DNA of 64,000 nucleotides. Source: a bacterium. GTDB lineage: Bacteria > Acidobacteriota > Polarisedimenticolia > Polarisedimenticolales > Polarisedimenticolaceae. This document shows positions 42,480 to 52,700 of the stretch, one piece after another. The notes under the pieces were generated by a model. It did not search any database, was not told where the DNA came from, and saw nothing but the letters and a program-made list of their open reading frames with translations. The translations under genes and the position numbers were made by a program. The stretch is taken from contig JAAELQ010000116.1 of the NCBI GenBank assembly GCA_024226515.1, positions 1-64,000 of the forward strand. Direction: 5' to 3'. Positions within the stretch are counted from its first letter, which is position 1; every line of letters starts with the position of its first letter.

Positions 42480-44993
42480 ATGACGAAGGGACCCAGAAAG
42501 AGCCGAGATCGGCTCGACGAGTACCGCGCGAAGCGGTCGGCCGATCGTACGACGGAGCCCTACGGATCCCCCATGGCGGCGCGGCCGGGGCTGTTCGTCG
42601 TGCAGAAGCACGCCGCGACCCGAACCCACTACGATCTCAGGTTGGAGATGGGAGGGGCTCTCCACTCGTGGGCCGTACCGAAAGGACCGTCGCTCGACCC
42701 GGGCGAGAAGCGGCTGGCCGTCGAGGTCGAGGAGCATCCGCTGGAGTACGCCGAGTTCGAGGGGGTGATCCCCGAGGGCGAGTACGGGGCCGGTGCGGTC
42801 GTCGTCTGGGATCGCGGTCGCTGGGACTCGATCGGCGATCCCTTCGAGGGGCTCGAGAAGGGCAAGCTGCTCTTCGATCTGCACGGGTACAAGCTGCGCG
42901 GCCGCTGGACCCTCGTGAAGACGACGAGGGGCCCCAAGGAATGGCTGCTGATCAAGAAACCGGACGGCGAAGCGTCGACCGATCGCGTCCCCGGCGAGGA
43001 GTCGGTGCGGTCGGGCCTGACGGTCGAGGAGCTCGAGCAGGGGAGGGATCCGTTCCACGAGATCTGCACGACGCTGCAGAAGGAGAAAGTCCCCGTTCGG
43101 GAGGTTCGCCTGTCCGATCTGGCGCCGATGCTGGCCCGGACCCGAGAGGAACCGTTCTCCGACGAGGACTGGCTGTTCGAGCTCAAGTACGACGGCTACC
43201 GTCTGCTGGTCGAGCGCGACGGTGCGCGCGCTCGCCTGCGCTACCGACGAGGCTCGGATGCGACGGCCGTGTTCCCCGAGCTGGCCGACGCCCTGGTCGC
43301 GTTACCCTGTTCGGAGCTGATCCTCGACGGAGAGGTCGTCGTCCTCGACGACGAGGGGCGACCGAGCTTCCAGCGCCTCCAGCAACGTGTTCATCTGACG
43401 CGGACCGGCGACATCCAGAAGGCCACCGTCAATCTCCCCGCGACGCTGTTCGTCTTCGACCTGATCTCCCTCGGGGGGCACGACCTGCGCAAGCTCCCTC
43501 TGGTTCGACGCAAGGAATACCTGCGCCGAACCGTCCCGCCCGCGGGCCCGCTGAAGTACTGCGATCACATCGCGCATCACGGCGAGGCCATGTTCGAGGA
43601 AGTCCGCAGGATGCGCCTCGAGGGCATCATGGCCAAGAAGGCCGACTCGAAGTACGTCAGCACGCGATCGCCGTCCTGGTTGAAGATCCGAGCCGATCGC
43701 GTCGGTGACTTCGCGATCGTGGGCTACAGTCCGCCGAAGGGGAGGCGGACCGGATTCGGAGCGTTGCATCTCGCCGTTTGCGAGGGCGAGCAACTGGTGT
43801 ACGCCGGCCGTGTCGGAACCGGATTCGACGAGGCGTCGATCCGAGAGTTGCACGGCGAGCTCGACGCCATCCGCCGAGAGAAACCGGCGTTTCGCGGCGA
43901 CGTGCTGCAGCCGCAGCATCAGACCTGGGTCGACCCCGAGCTGGTGTGCGAGGTGCGTTACAAGGAATGGACCGCGGACAACCACCTGCGACATCCGGTC
44001 TTCCTCAGGCTGCAACCGGACAAGCCGCTGCAGGACTGCGAGCGGCTGGACGGTCCCATGACCGACGAGCCGCCCCCTGCGCCCGAGCCCGAGCCGATCG
44101 AGAAGGCGGTCAGCTTCACCAACCTGACCAAGACGTTCTGGCCCGAGGAGGGGTTTACCAAGGGCGATCTGATCGAGTACTACCGCAGTATCTCGCCCTG
44201 GATCCTCCCATACCTGGTCGATCGGCCCATCGTGTTGACGCGCTATCCGGACGGGATCGACGGCAAGAGCTTCTTCCAGAAGGACGCCCCCGCGTTCGTC
44301 CCCGAGTGGGTGCGCACCGAGCGCATGTGGAGCGAGCACGCCGAGCGTGAGATCCACTACTTCGTCTGCGATGACGAAGAGACGCTGCTGTACCTGATCA
44401 ACATGGGTTCGATCCCGCTGCACCTGTGGTCGAGTCGCACGTCCGCGCTGCAGGAGCCGGACTGGTGCATCCTGGATCTGGACCCGAAAGAAGCCCCGTT
44501 CGAGCACGTGATCAAGATCGCCCGCATGATCCGCTCGCTGTGCGAGGAGATCGGCCTCGAGTGCTTCGTCAAGACCAGCGGCTCGACGGGGTTACACGTG
44601 CTGCTGCCCCTCGGGGCGCAGTGCAGCTACGAACACTCTCGCGCGCTCGGTGAGTTGATGGCCCGTGTCGTGACGACCGAGCTTCCCGATATCGCGACGA
44701 TCACCCGTTCGCCGAGTCGGCGCGCCGGGAAGGTCTACGTCGACTACCTGCAGAACGGCCACGGTCGGCTGCTCGTCTCGCCGTTCTGCGTGCGCCCGCT
44801 ACCCGGAGCACCCGTCTCCATGCCGCTGCGCTGGACCGAGGTGCGGCGCGGCCTGAGCCCGCGCAAGTACGACATCACCAACGCCGCCAGGCGCATGAAG
44901 CGGCTCGGTGGAGACCCCGCGATATCGGTGCTGGAACAGACGCCGGATCTGGTTGCCGCCCTCGAGCGACTACAGGAGCGTTTCGGCGACTGA
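42480..44993 (+). CDS. ligD: Multifunctional ATP-dependent DNA ligase LigD
   Basis: An 837-residue NHEJ ligase with all three modules. The phosphoesterase domain comes first (about 1-165; KHAATRTHYDLRLEMGGALHSWAVPKG, EGEYGAGAVVVWDRG). The ligase domain spans about 210-520, with nucleotidyl-acceptor Lys236 in ELKYDGYR and later motifs GEVVVLD and EGIMAKK. The polymerase/primase domain spans about 540-830, with catalytic Asp666 and Asp668 in LDLDP. The PE-LIG-POL order differs from Mycobacterium (POL-PE-LIG) and matches Pseudomonas. It acts with Ku in repair of double-strand breaks. No ribosome site is clear, because the repeat sits directly before the ATG. Confidence 0.96.
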   Translation: MTKGPRKSRDRLDEYRAKRSADRTTEPYGSPMAARPGLFVVQKHAATRTHYDLRLEMGGALHSWAVPKGPSLDPGEKRLAVEVEEHPLEYAEFEGVIPEGEYGAGAVVVWDRGRWDSIGDPFEGLEKGKLLFDLHGYKLRGRWTLVKTTRGPKEWLLIKKPDGEASTDRVPGEESVRSGLTVEELEQGRDPFHEICTTLQKEKVPVREVRLSDLAPMLARTREEPFSDEDWLFELKYDGYRLLVERDGARARLRYRRGSDATAVFPELADALVALPCSELILDGEVVVLDDEGRPSFQRLQQRVHLTRTGDIQKATVNLPATLFVFDLISLGGHDLRKLPLVRRKEYLRRTVPPAGPLKYCDHIAHHGEAMFEEVRRMRLEGIMAKKADSKYVSTRSPSWLKIRADRVGDFAIVGYSPPKGRRTGFGALHLAVCEGEQLVYAGRVGTGFDEASIRELHGELDAIRREKPAFRGDVLQPQHQTWVDPELVCEVRYKEWTADNHLRHPVFLRLQPDKPLQDCERLDGPMTDEPPPAPEPEPIEKAVSFTNLTKTFWPEEGFTKGDLIEYYRSISPWILPYLVDRPIVLTRYPDGIDGKSFFQKDAPAFVPEWVRTERMWSEHAEREIHYFVCDDEETLLYLINMGSIPLHLWSSRTSALQEPDWCILDLDPKEAPFEHVIKIARMIRSLCEEIGLECFVKTSGSTGLHVLLPLGAQCSYEHSRALGELMARVVTTELPDIATITRSPSRRAGKVYVDYLQNGHGRLLVSPFCVRPLPGAPVSMPLRWTEVRRGLSPRKYDITNAARRMKRLGGDPAISVLEQTPDLVAALERLQERFGD

Positions 44994-45002
44994 CCCCGGA
45001 AA

Positions 45003-45016
45003 ATCAACCTGGGTCG
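45003..45016 (-). repeat. ku-ligD repeat, inverted copy 3
   Basis: ATCAACCTGGGTCG is the reverse complement of the 14-nt core CGACCCAGGTTGAT found twice upstream of ligD. It starts 10 nt after the ligD stop, so ligD is bracketed in inverted orientation. Confidence 0.7.
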
Positions 45017-45024
45017 TGTCGGGC

Positions 45025-47043
45025 CTATTCGGAGACGGCAGTCCAGGAGAACGTGGCGCCCGAGCCTCCCGGCTGGACATCGACCCGAATCTGGAACGAC
45101 GCCGCGGCCACGTTCGCGATCCAGAAGCGGCTCGCCTGCCCCAGGTCGTTGGTCGGCGTGACGGAGATGCCGGCGACGGTTGGCGCGACGTCGAGACCGT
45201 GGGCCACGGTGTAGACCGTACTTCCCGCGGAGATCGTCGCCGTGCCGCGAGTTTCCGTCACGAAACCGACGTTGCGGCGCAGGGCGATCTGACCCGACGT
45301 CTCGTCGACCACGGCGGCGGCGGTGTGCCCCGAGATCTCGTTGCGAACGAATCGCGTCGCCGACACGCCGGCCTCGAACCGAGCGCCGTGAGTCATCAGC
45401 GGCGTACCGCGGCTGTCGGAGATCCGGTTGTCCGCCACCGACAGGCCGGTCCCGGACGTGAACCGCATGCCGAGTTGCCCCGGGTCCAGCAGGACGTTGG
45501 CTCGAATCTGCCCCCGGTCGCCCTGATCCCACTGGATTCCCGCCTCGCCGGGCTCGAGCAGGTAGTTGCCGGACACCTTCACGTCGTTGCCGTCGATGCG
45601 GATGCCGAACTGGAAGCCCTCGACGAAGTTGTCCTCGACGCTGCAGCGTTGCATGGGAGAGCCGCCTGGCCGGATGCGAATTCCGCTTCCCGACGAGCCG
45701 GCGTAGTCGACCTGGTTCCCCGAGACGACGACGCTGTCGGGAGCCTCGACGTCGACCCCGTCGCCGTGACCCGCGATCAAGTTGCCGACGATCGAACCGC
45801 CGCCCGCCCCGGTTGCCACGTGGATCCCGGCCCCGGACGACACGGCACCGTCCTGAACGATCAAGTTGCTCTCGATCAACCAGCCGTCGCTTCCGGTCCC
45901 GGGGCGCAGGCCGTCGCGCGCCAGCACGTCGCGGATGTGGTTGCGGCTGATCCCGACCTCGTCGGCGTTCTCGAACAGAACGCCCTCCGCGTTGAGCGTC
46001 ATGAAGTTGTCGCGAACTCGAACGTCCTCGGCGTTCTGGGTCCCGGCGTTGCCCCGGATCAGCACCGCGCAACCCGACGAGTCCTCCAGGCGCAGGTTCG
46101 CGATCTCGATCGACGACGCCTGCCCGACCACCGCAACACCCGCCCGCCGGTCGTAGTCGCCGCCGACCAGCGGGTTGTTGCCGCCGTTGCCGTCCAGCGT
46201 TCCGGGTCCCAGGATCGTCACGTCGGAGGTCGCGCTCGACTCGGTTCCGATCTGCAACAGATACAGCGTCTGCGCTCCCGTGGCCTCACCGTCGTCCAGC
46301 CGGATGACCGAGTCGGCCTCCAGCGTCAACCGGAAGCCGCTCTTATCGATCAACAACGCGTGATCCGCGGCCGCGTGTCTCACGACGCACTGGCTTCCCG
46401 AGTCGATCAACACCTCGGGCGCGGCCAGGATCGCATCCTGGATTCGCGCGGTGTCGTCGATGCCGTCGCACACGACCCTCAGCGGCAGTTCCTGTTCCAG
46501 CACGTAGGGCGCGTGCGGGTCCGCCTCCCCCTCGTGGTCCGAGATGACGGATGCGATCTCGGCGCTGACGTTGACCTGGATCAACGAGAGTTCCACCTGC
46601 AGCCCTTCCGGCGTCAGGCTACCGATCGCCTCGGCGACGTGCGCGTACGGCGCATTGGCCAGTCGCAGCCGCGGCGTCAACGTCTCGCCGTCGATCGTCG
46701 TCTCGAGCCAGCGGTCGGCGCCGGAGAGCGCGGCGAGGTCGAGCGAAATCGACACCTCGTAGACGCCGTCGTGCACGGCGACCGACACGGGACCGTGCGA
46801 GGCCACCAACGCGCCCCCGAGCTCGGCGTCGAACACGGCGAAGCTCATCGTGAACGTCCCGTCCGCCGGCACCGTCTGCGGGCCCGTCGTATCGCTGAGT
46901 ACGCCTTGTATCGTGATCTGACGCGGCGTTGGATCGTCGGCCAGAACGCCTCCCGCCACTGCGAGACAGGCCAGCAAGACGACGGTCGCCAGCCGCGGCC
47001 GCGCACCGATTCGATCCAGAGGGGATGGTCGGGTGATGCGCAC
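45025..47043 (-). CDS. Secreted right-handed beta-helix protein
   Basis: A 672-residue protein starting at the GTG at 47043, 1 nt after the stop of the upstream paralogue, with GAGGG 6 nt upstream. The signal peptide is ATVVLLACLAVAGGVLA. An N-terminal domain, ITIQGVLSDTTGPQ..DGTFTMSFAVFDAE, is shared with the paralogue. It is followed by many right-handed beta-helix coils (about 215-560; repeated NxIxxxxxxGIxxxxGxxxVxxN) and a C-terminal beta domain ending GGSGATFSWTAVSE. Such helices bind or cleave polysaccharides, but no lyase site is evident. It is probably a surface glycan-binding protein. It is the last gene of a three-gene operon. Confidence 0.82.
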   Translation of the reverse strand: MRITRPSPLDRIGARPRLATVVLLACLAVAGGVLADDPTPRQITIQGVLSDTTGPQTVPADGTFTMSFAVFDAELGGALVASHGPVSVAVHDGVYEVSISLDLAALSGADRWLETTIDGETLTPRLRLANAPYAHVAEAIGSLTPEGLQVELSLIQVNVSAEIASVISDHEGEADPHAPYVLEQELPLRVVCDGIDDTARIQDAILAAPEVLIDSGSQCVVRHAAADHALLIDKSGFRLTLEADSVIRLDDGEATGAQTLYLLQIGTESSATSDVTILGPGTLDGNGGNNPLVGGDYDRRAGVAVVGQASSIEIANLRLEDSSGCAVLIRGNAGTQNAEDVRVRDNFMTLNAEGVLFENADEVGISRNHIRDVLARDGLRPGTGSDGWLIESNLIVQDGAVSSGAGIHVATGAGGGSIVGNLIAGHGDGVDVEAPDSVVVSGNQVDYAGSSGSGIRIRPGGSPMQRCSVEDNFVEGFQFGIRIDGNDVKVSGNYLLEPGEAGIQWDQGDRGQIRANVLLDPGQLGMRFTSGTGLSVADNRISDSRGTPLMTHGARFEAGVSATRFVRNEISGHTAAAVVDETSGQIALRRNVGFVTETRGTATISAGSTVYTVAHGLDVAPTVAGISVTPTNDLGQASRFWIANVAAASFQIRVDVQPGGSGATFSWTAVSE

Positions 47044-47044
47044 G

Positions 47045-49054
47045 TCAATCCCTCACGGCGGACCAGGAGAAGTCGACACCGCCCGCCCCCGGGTCGGCGT
47101 CGAGGTGGATCTCGAACGACGTGTCGGTCACGGCGGCGACCCAGTACTTCGTCGCCTGCCCGAGGTTCCCCGCCGGAGTCACCGAGACGTGCGGCGCTCC
47201 CGGTGCGGAGTCCAGGCCGTGCAGCACCGAGACGATGGACGCGGACGAGGGCACCGAGGCGACCCCGCGCGTCTCCGTCGCGAACCCGACGTTCTCGCGG
47301 ACGAGCACGGCGCCACCCGTATCGTCGCGCACGGCGAGGAATGTCTGGCCCACGATCTCGTTGTCCACGAACGTGGCACCGGTCACCGTAGATTTGAAGT
47401 ACGCACCGTCGGTCATGACCGGCACGGCGCGACTGTCGACGATCGTGTTGCCCGAGATCGAGATGCCGTCGCCGTCCGCCACATGGATCCCGCGTCCTCC
47501 GGGGTCGATCACGAAATTGTCCGTGATCGTGCCGCGGTCGCCGAGGTTCCAGTACACGCCGTGGCTTTCCGCCCCCACGACGTAGTTGCGCGACACGTGG
47601 ACATCGTCGCTCTCGATCAGCAGGCCGTAGTGGTAGCCCTCGATTCGGTTGCCCACGATGTTGCAGCGCTGGTCGACGCCCGGCACGTCCCGCACGCGGA
47701 TCCCGATCCCGTTCGTGCCGCCGGGCTTGCGGATCAGGTTGTCGCTGACCAGGATGCGGTCGGTGTTCTGCAGGTCGATGCCGTCGACGTGGCCGACGAT
47801 CGTGTTGCCGACGATCACGCCGTCGCTGGCGCCGGCGAACGGATTGATCCCGGACCCGGACTCTGCGGCGACCTGCGAGATGATGTTGTCGGCGATGATC
47901 CAGAACTCGCTGAACTCGTGCGGCTCGATCCCATCCTGTTCCAGTACGTCGTGGATGTGATTGCCGGTGATCGACACGTGGTCGGCCATGAAGAAGATGA
48001 TTCCCTCTTCCACGTTTCGGAAGCGGTTGTCGCGGACGCGGATGTGGCGTGCGTTCTCGAGCGAGTTGCCCTGGATCATGATCGCGTCGCCGCTGGCCTC
48101 CACGAAGCGGACGCCACGGACCTCGATGTCCTCGGCGATCCCGAGGATCGCTACGCCTGCGCGACGCTGCATCACGACATCCTTGCCCAGAGGGTTGTTC
48201 GCCCGGTTCCCGTCGATCGTGCCGGGCCCCTCGATCGTCACGCCGTGAATCGCCGCGGCAGCGCTTCCGATCTGGACGATGCGCAGCGTCTCCTCGCCCG
48301 AGGCCTGGCCGTCCGCCAGGCGCAGCACCGCCCCCGCCTCGATCCTCAACCGGAAGTCGTCCTTCACGATCTGCAGCGCGTACTCCGCGGTCGTGCGCAG
48401 CACGGTGCACGTCGCGCCGGCGGGTAGGATCACCTCGTTGGCTCCTGCGATCGCCTGTTGCAGCCGCACGGTGTCGTCGACTCCGTCGCAGTCCACTCGA
48501 GTGGGCAGCTCCATCTCGTCGGCGTACGCGGGGTGCGGGTCCTGCGCTGCCGCGTGCAGTCCCACCGAGGCCACGACCTGCGCGACGAACTCACCCTCCG
48601 CCGCGGCGAGCTGTGCCGCCAGCGCTCCCTCGTCCGCCCCCGCCAAGCTCTCCGCGACGTGGGTGAACGGGGCATTGGTCAGCGATATCCGCGGGGCCAG
48701 CAGCTCGCCGTCGACGGTCAACTGCACCCACGCGATCGTGCCGCCGAACTGGTCCACGCCGAGCGGCAGTTCGACCTCGTACGAGCCGTCGGTGACCAGC
48801 ACCGGGACCGGCCCGTGCGTCGCCAGCAGGCTGCCGCCACGCCAGGCGTCGTAGACCTCGAACGTCATCGAGACGACGCCGTTGACCGGCATGGGTTGAA
48901 GCTGGACCGCCTCGCTGAGAAATCCCTGCACCGTCAAGCGCTCGGGCGTCGCGCTCGACGCCGTCGCGACGGTCCACGTCGACACGGCCGTCAGTAGAAC
49001 GGCGAGCAGCGCGACACGCAGCGGGCGTGCGATGGCAACCTGCGCTTTCTGCAC
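47045..49054 (-). CDS. Secreted right-handed beta-helix protein (paralogue)
   Basis: A 669-residue protein. The start is GTG 49054, with AGGAG 8 nt upstream overlapping the stop of the preceding gene. It has signal peptide LRVALLAVLLTAVSTWTVATA. It has the same plan as the next gene: LTVQGFLSEAVQLQPMPVNGVVSMTFEVYDA, then a CDGVDDTVRLQQAI segment, then beta-helix coils. It ends GAGGVDFSWSAVRD, close to the paralogue's end. The two are a tandem duplication with considerable divergence. Confidence 0.82.
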   Translation of the reverse strand: MQKAQVAIARPLRVALLAVLLTAVSTWTVATASSATPERLTVQGFLSEAVQLQPMPVNGVVSMTFEVYDAWRGGSLLATHGPVPVLVTDGSYEVELPLGVDQFGGTIAWVQLTVDGELLAPRISLTNAPFTHVAESLAGADEGALAAQLAAAEGEFVAQVVASVGLHAAAQDPHPAYADEMELPTRVDCDGVDDTVRLQQAIAGANEVILPAGATCTVLRTTAEYALQIVKDDFRLRIEAGAVLRLADGQASGEETLRIVQIGSAAAAIHGVTIEGPGTIDGNRANNPLGKDVVMQRRAGVAILGIAEDIEVRGVRFVEASGDAIMIQGNSLENARHIRVRDNRFRNVEEGIIFFMADHVSITGNHIHDVLEQDGIEPHEFSEFWIIADNIISQVAAESGSGINPFAGASDGVIVGNTIVGHVDGIDLQNTDRILVSDNLIRKPGGTNGIGIRVRDVPGVDQRCNIVGNRIEGYHYGLLIESDDVHVSRNYVVGAESHGVYWNLGDRGTITDNFVIDPGGRGIHVADGDGISISGNTIVDSRAVPVMTDGAYFKSTVTGATFVDNEIVGQTFLAVRDDTGGAVLVRENVGFATETRGVASVPSSASIVSVLHGLDSAPGAPHVSVTPAGNLGQATKYWVAAVTDTSFEIHLDADPGAGGVDFSWSAVRD

Positions 49055-49065
49055 CGGACGGGCTC

Positions 49066-49551
49066 CTAGTCTTTCGGGACGATCTTGTAGAACAGGATGT
49101 CGGACAGGCCCGACGTCGGGTCCGTGATCACGCAGTCCCGTGTCGAGCGGTCGAAGTTCGTCGGATCGGTCACGTTCAGGGCCGACGTCGAGCGGTAGAC
49201 CTCGAACTTCTGATCCGATCCGGACCACGACAGCTCGACCTCCGTCGCGATCGCCGGATCGCGCTGCACCTCGAGAACGTTGCGCACCGGAATCTGACCC
49301 CGGATGGACCACAGGCCGAGGCTGGCGTGATAGCCCGCGCCGCAGAACGACGCCGCGCCGACCGGCGACGACTGGCCGATCGAGGCCACGTTGTCGAAGC
49401 TGAGCGAGCTGCTGCGTCCACCGGCCGAGGTCACGGCGATTCGCTCGGAAACCACCGCTGCTCCGGGCCCGGCGTGGGCGACGACGATCGACCCGATCAG
49501 GAGCGCCCCGAGCGCGAACGCGGCACGCACACCTCGGCCCAGCATCTTCAT
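49066..49551 (-). CDS. Small secreted protein, unknown function
   Basis: A 161-residue protein. The ATG at 49551 gives signal peptide MKMLGRGVRAAFALGALLIGSIVVAHA. The mature part has SAGGRSSSLSFDNVASIGQSSPVGAASF and an FN3-like ending VELSWSGSDQKFEVYRST. No known family was recognised. It is the first gene of the operon with the two beta-helix proteins (9-11 nt gap), so it may be an accessory or assembly partner. Confidence 0.7.
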   Translation of the reverse strand: MKMLGRGVRAAFALGALLIGSIVVAHAGPGAAVVSERIAVTSAGGRSSSLSFDNVASIGQSSPVGAASFCGAGYHASLGLWSIRGQIPVRNVLEVQRDPAIATEVELSWSGSDQKFEVYRSTSALNVTDPTNFDRSTRDCVITDPTSGLSDILFYKIVPKD

Positions 49552-49708
49552 GGCATGCTTCCCCCTCGATACGTATGGGATAGTACGGTGAAGAAACTCG
49601 GATAACCGGGAGAATTCTGCTCGTGGACCGCGGAAACAGCGGAAAGCCGCAGTCGGCCTCGCTCGAGCCGGGGTTTCTTGGAATAGTCCGGGCACCGAGG
49701 CACAGGCG

Positions 49709-52700
49709 ATGAGCGACGAGAATCGGGATTTCGAGCGAATCGATGCCGTCTTGTCGGCGGCGCTCGACCGCCCCGTGGAGGAGCGCGAGGCGTTCCTCGA
49801 CCGCGAATGCGCCGGAGACGCCGGGCTGCGACGGCGGGTCGAGTCCCTGCTGCACGCCGTCGACGACCCGCACCATCCGCTGGTTCCCGGCGGGGCGCTC
49901 GAGGGTCCGCTCTGGGAGTCCGTCGTCGACGACCTGCGGGAATCGCCGGCGCTGCCCGCCGGCTCACGCCTGGGTCCCTACGAGATCGTCGCGCTGATCG
50001 GCGAGGGCGGTGCGGGGCAGGTCTACCGCGCCACCGACGTACGGCTGCGGCGCGCGGTCGCCGTGAAGGTTCTCGCGCGCGACCGGTGGGGCCCCGATCA
50101 GGAAAAGCGATTCGGTCGCGAGGCGCGGGCGGCCTCCGCGTTGAACCACCCCGGAATCGTCACGATCTACGACGTCGGGCAAGCGGACGGCGCGTCGTAC
50201 ATCGCGATGGAGCTCGTCGACGGCGAGAGTCTACGCGAGCGGATGGACCGTACACCGCTCGATCTGGGCGAGGCGCTCTCCGTGGCGTGTCGTGTCGCCG
50301 AGGCGCTGTCGATCGCGCACGCCAAAGGCATCGCGCATCGCGATCTGAAGCCGGGCAACATCATGCTGACGTCGCAGGGCGAGGCCAAGATCGTCGACTT
50401 CGGCCTGGCCAAGGTCGGTGTAGACGCAGGGGCCGACGCGACGTTCACCGAGAACGAACCGCACACCGCCGAGGGCACGGTGTTCGGCACGGTGGGTTAC
50501 ATGGCGCCGGAACAGGCCCGCGGTGCGGCGACGGATCACCGGGCCGATATGTTCTCCTTCGGCGCGATCCTCTACGAGATGCTGACCGGCCGACGCGCGT
50601 TCGGTCGCGCGAGCCACGCCGAGACGATCGCGGCCATCCTGAAGGAAGAGCCGGCGCCGATCGCTCCCCAGAACACGGAGGTGCCGGTGCCGCTGCACTG
50701 GGCGGTCGAGCGTTGTCTGCGCAAGGACCCGGCCGAGCGTTACGACTCGACACGCGACCTGGCCCGCGACCTCGAGGCCGTTCGCCGCTACGTCGCGCAG
50801 TCGTCCGTCTCGCGCGTGCAGTGCGAGAAGTGCCACTCGGAGAATCCGCACGGACACCGCTTCTGCAGCCAGTGCGGAGCCGACCTGCGCCGGGCCTGTG
50901 CCACGTGCGGCGAGATCCTCTCACTCGACGCCGGCTTCTGCGGTGCGTGCGGCAAGCCGTTGCCGAGCGCGTCTTTCGAGGCCGAGGTCACCAGCCGTCC
51001 CGCGCTGGAGAGCGAACGGCGCAAGGCAACGATCCTGATCGTGCGGCTGATCGGTTTCGAGTCGGCGATCGAGGAATTGCCGTCGGAGGCGCTCGAGGAG
51101 CACCACGCCTTCTTCGAGCAGCTCGCGCGGGAGACCGTCGAGCGCTTCGGCGGGACGATCGATCGTTCCGATCCGGAACAGGTCGTTGCGCTGTTCGGAG
51201 TTCCCACGGCGCATGAGGACGATCCGGCGCGCGCGGCGCGCGCGGCGCTCGAGATCCACGCGGGTCTGGATACGCGCGGCGGCCCCACGGCGGAGATTCG
51301 CCCGTGCTCGGCCGTGCACACCGGGATGATCGTCGTGAGGACCGCGAGCGAGCCCGGACGGCGGCGGCGCATCGTCGGCGAGGCCGCCGAGGTTGCCATG
51401 AGCCTGGCCCACGCCGGCGCGCCGGGGCAGGTGTTGCTGACACCCGAGTCACGGCGGCTTGCCGGGTCGTCGATTCGCACGGAGCCGCTCGAGAAAACCC
51501 GCATTCGCGGGGGCAGCGAGCCGATCGTGCCGCACCGGGCGATGGGCACCGACGACGGATCGATTCCGCCGCTGCAAGCCTCCGGCGCGCCGCTGACCGC
51601 ATTCGCCGGACGACAGAGCGAGCTCGGAACGCTGCTCGGCTGCGTCGAGGCTGCGGTCGGTGGCGAGGGCCAGTTCGTCGCGGTGCTCGGCGAGGCGGGC
51701 GCAGGCAAGAGTCGACTGTTCTTCGAGATGCGCAGGCAGGTCGATCGCGAACGAGTCGTCTTGCTCGAGGGTCGATGCCAGTCGCACGGCGAACGCGTGC
51801 CGTACTTGCCGCTGATCCAGGTCTGCCGCGCGGCCCTGGGCGTCAAGGACGAGCAAGGCGAAGACGCCCAACTCGAGAGCATGGCGCGCCGCGTGCATGA
51901 GATCGACCCCGAGCTCGAGGCGTTCCTACCGCTGTACGTGAAGCTGCTCTCGCTGCCGAACGACCGCCACCCGTTGCCCGAGCATCTCGAGGGCAAGCTG
52001 TTCCGGCACGCGATGCAGGAGGCGATCGCGGCGTTGCTGACGCTGGCGTCGCGTGAGAAGCCGTTGTTGCTATTGCTGGAGGACTGGCACTGGGTCGACG
52101 AGGCGTCGCACGACGCCGTGCGCCAGCTGATCGAGATGTGCCCGGGGTACCCGGTGATGCTGGCCGTCAGTCACCGCCCCGAGGCGTCGCCCGACTGGGG
52201 CTCGTTTCCGCCGCGCACGGTCCAGCTCGCGGCCCTCGGGCCCGTGTCGGCCGGCGCGATCATACGCAGCGTGCTCGGCGCGCAGTCGTTGCCGGACGAC
52301 CTGACGAAGCTGATCCACCACCGCACCGCGGGCAACCCGTTCTTTCTCGAGGAGACCTGCCGTGCGCTGATCGAGGACGGTACGCTCGAGCTCGTGGACG
52401 GAACGGCGAACGTCAACGGACCGCTCGAGCGGCTGCAGCTGCCGGACAGCGTGCAGGCCGTGATCCGGACCCGACTGGATCGGATCGACGACGTGGCGCG
52501 TGACCTGCTGCGCCACGCTTCGGTGATCGGTCGCGAGTTCTCGCTCGACGTACTGCAGTCCTCGATGGAGGTCTCGGGCGAGCTGGACGCCATGCTCGAG
52601 CGACTGAAGGAGCGCGGCCTCGTACGTCGCGTGCGCGTCGTACCCGAGACGGTCTACGCGTTTCAGCACGTGTTGACGCAGGAGGTGGCCTACGACAGCC

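Noticed and set aside
49066..49876. Upstream extensions of the small secreted protein and beta-helix genes
   Set aside because: Signal peptides and ribosome sites place the starts at 49551 and 49054. The extensions overlap the other gene or run antisense to the giant kinase gene.
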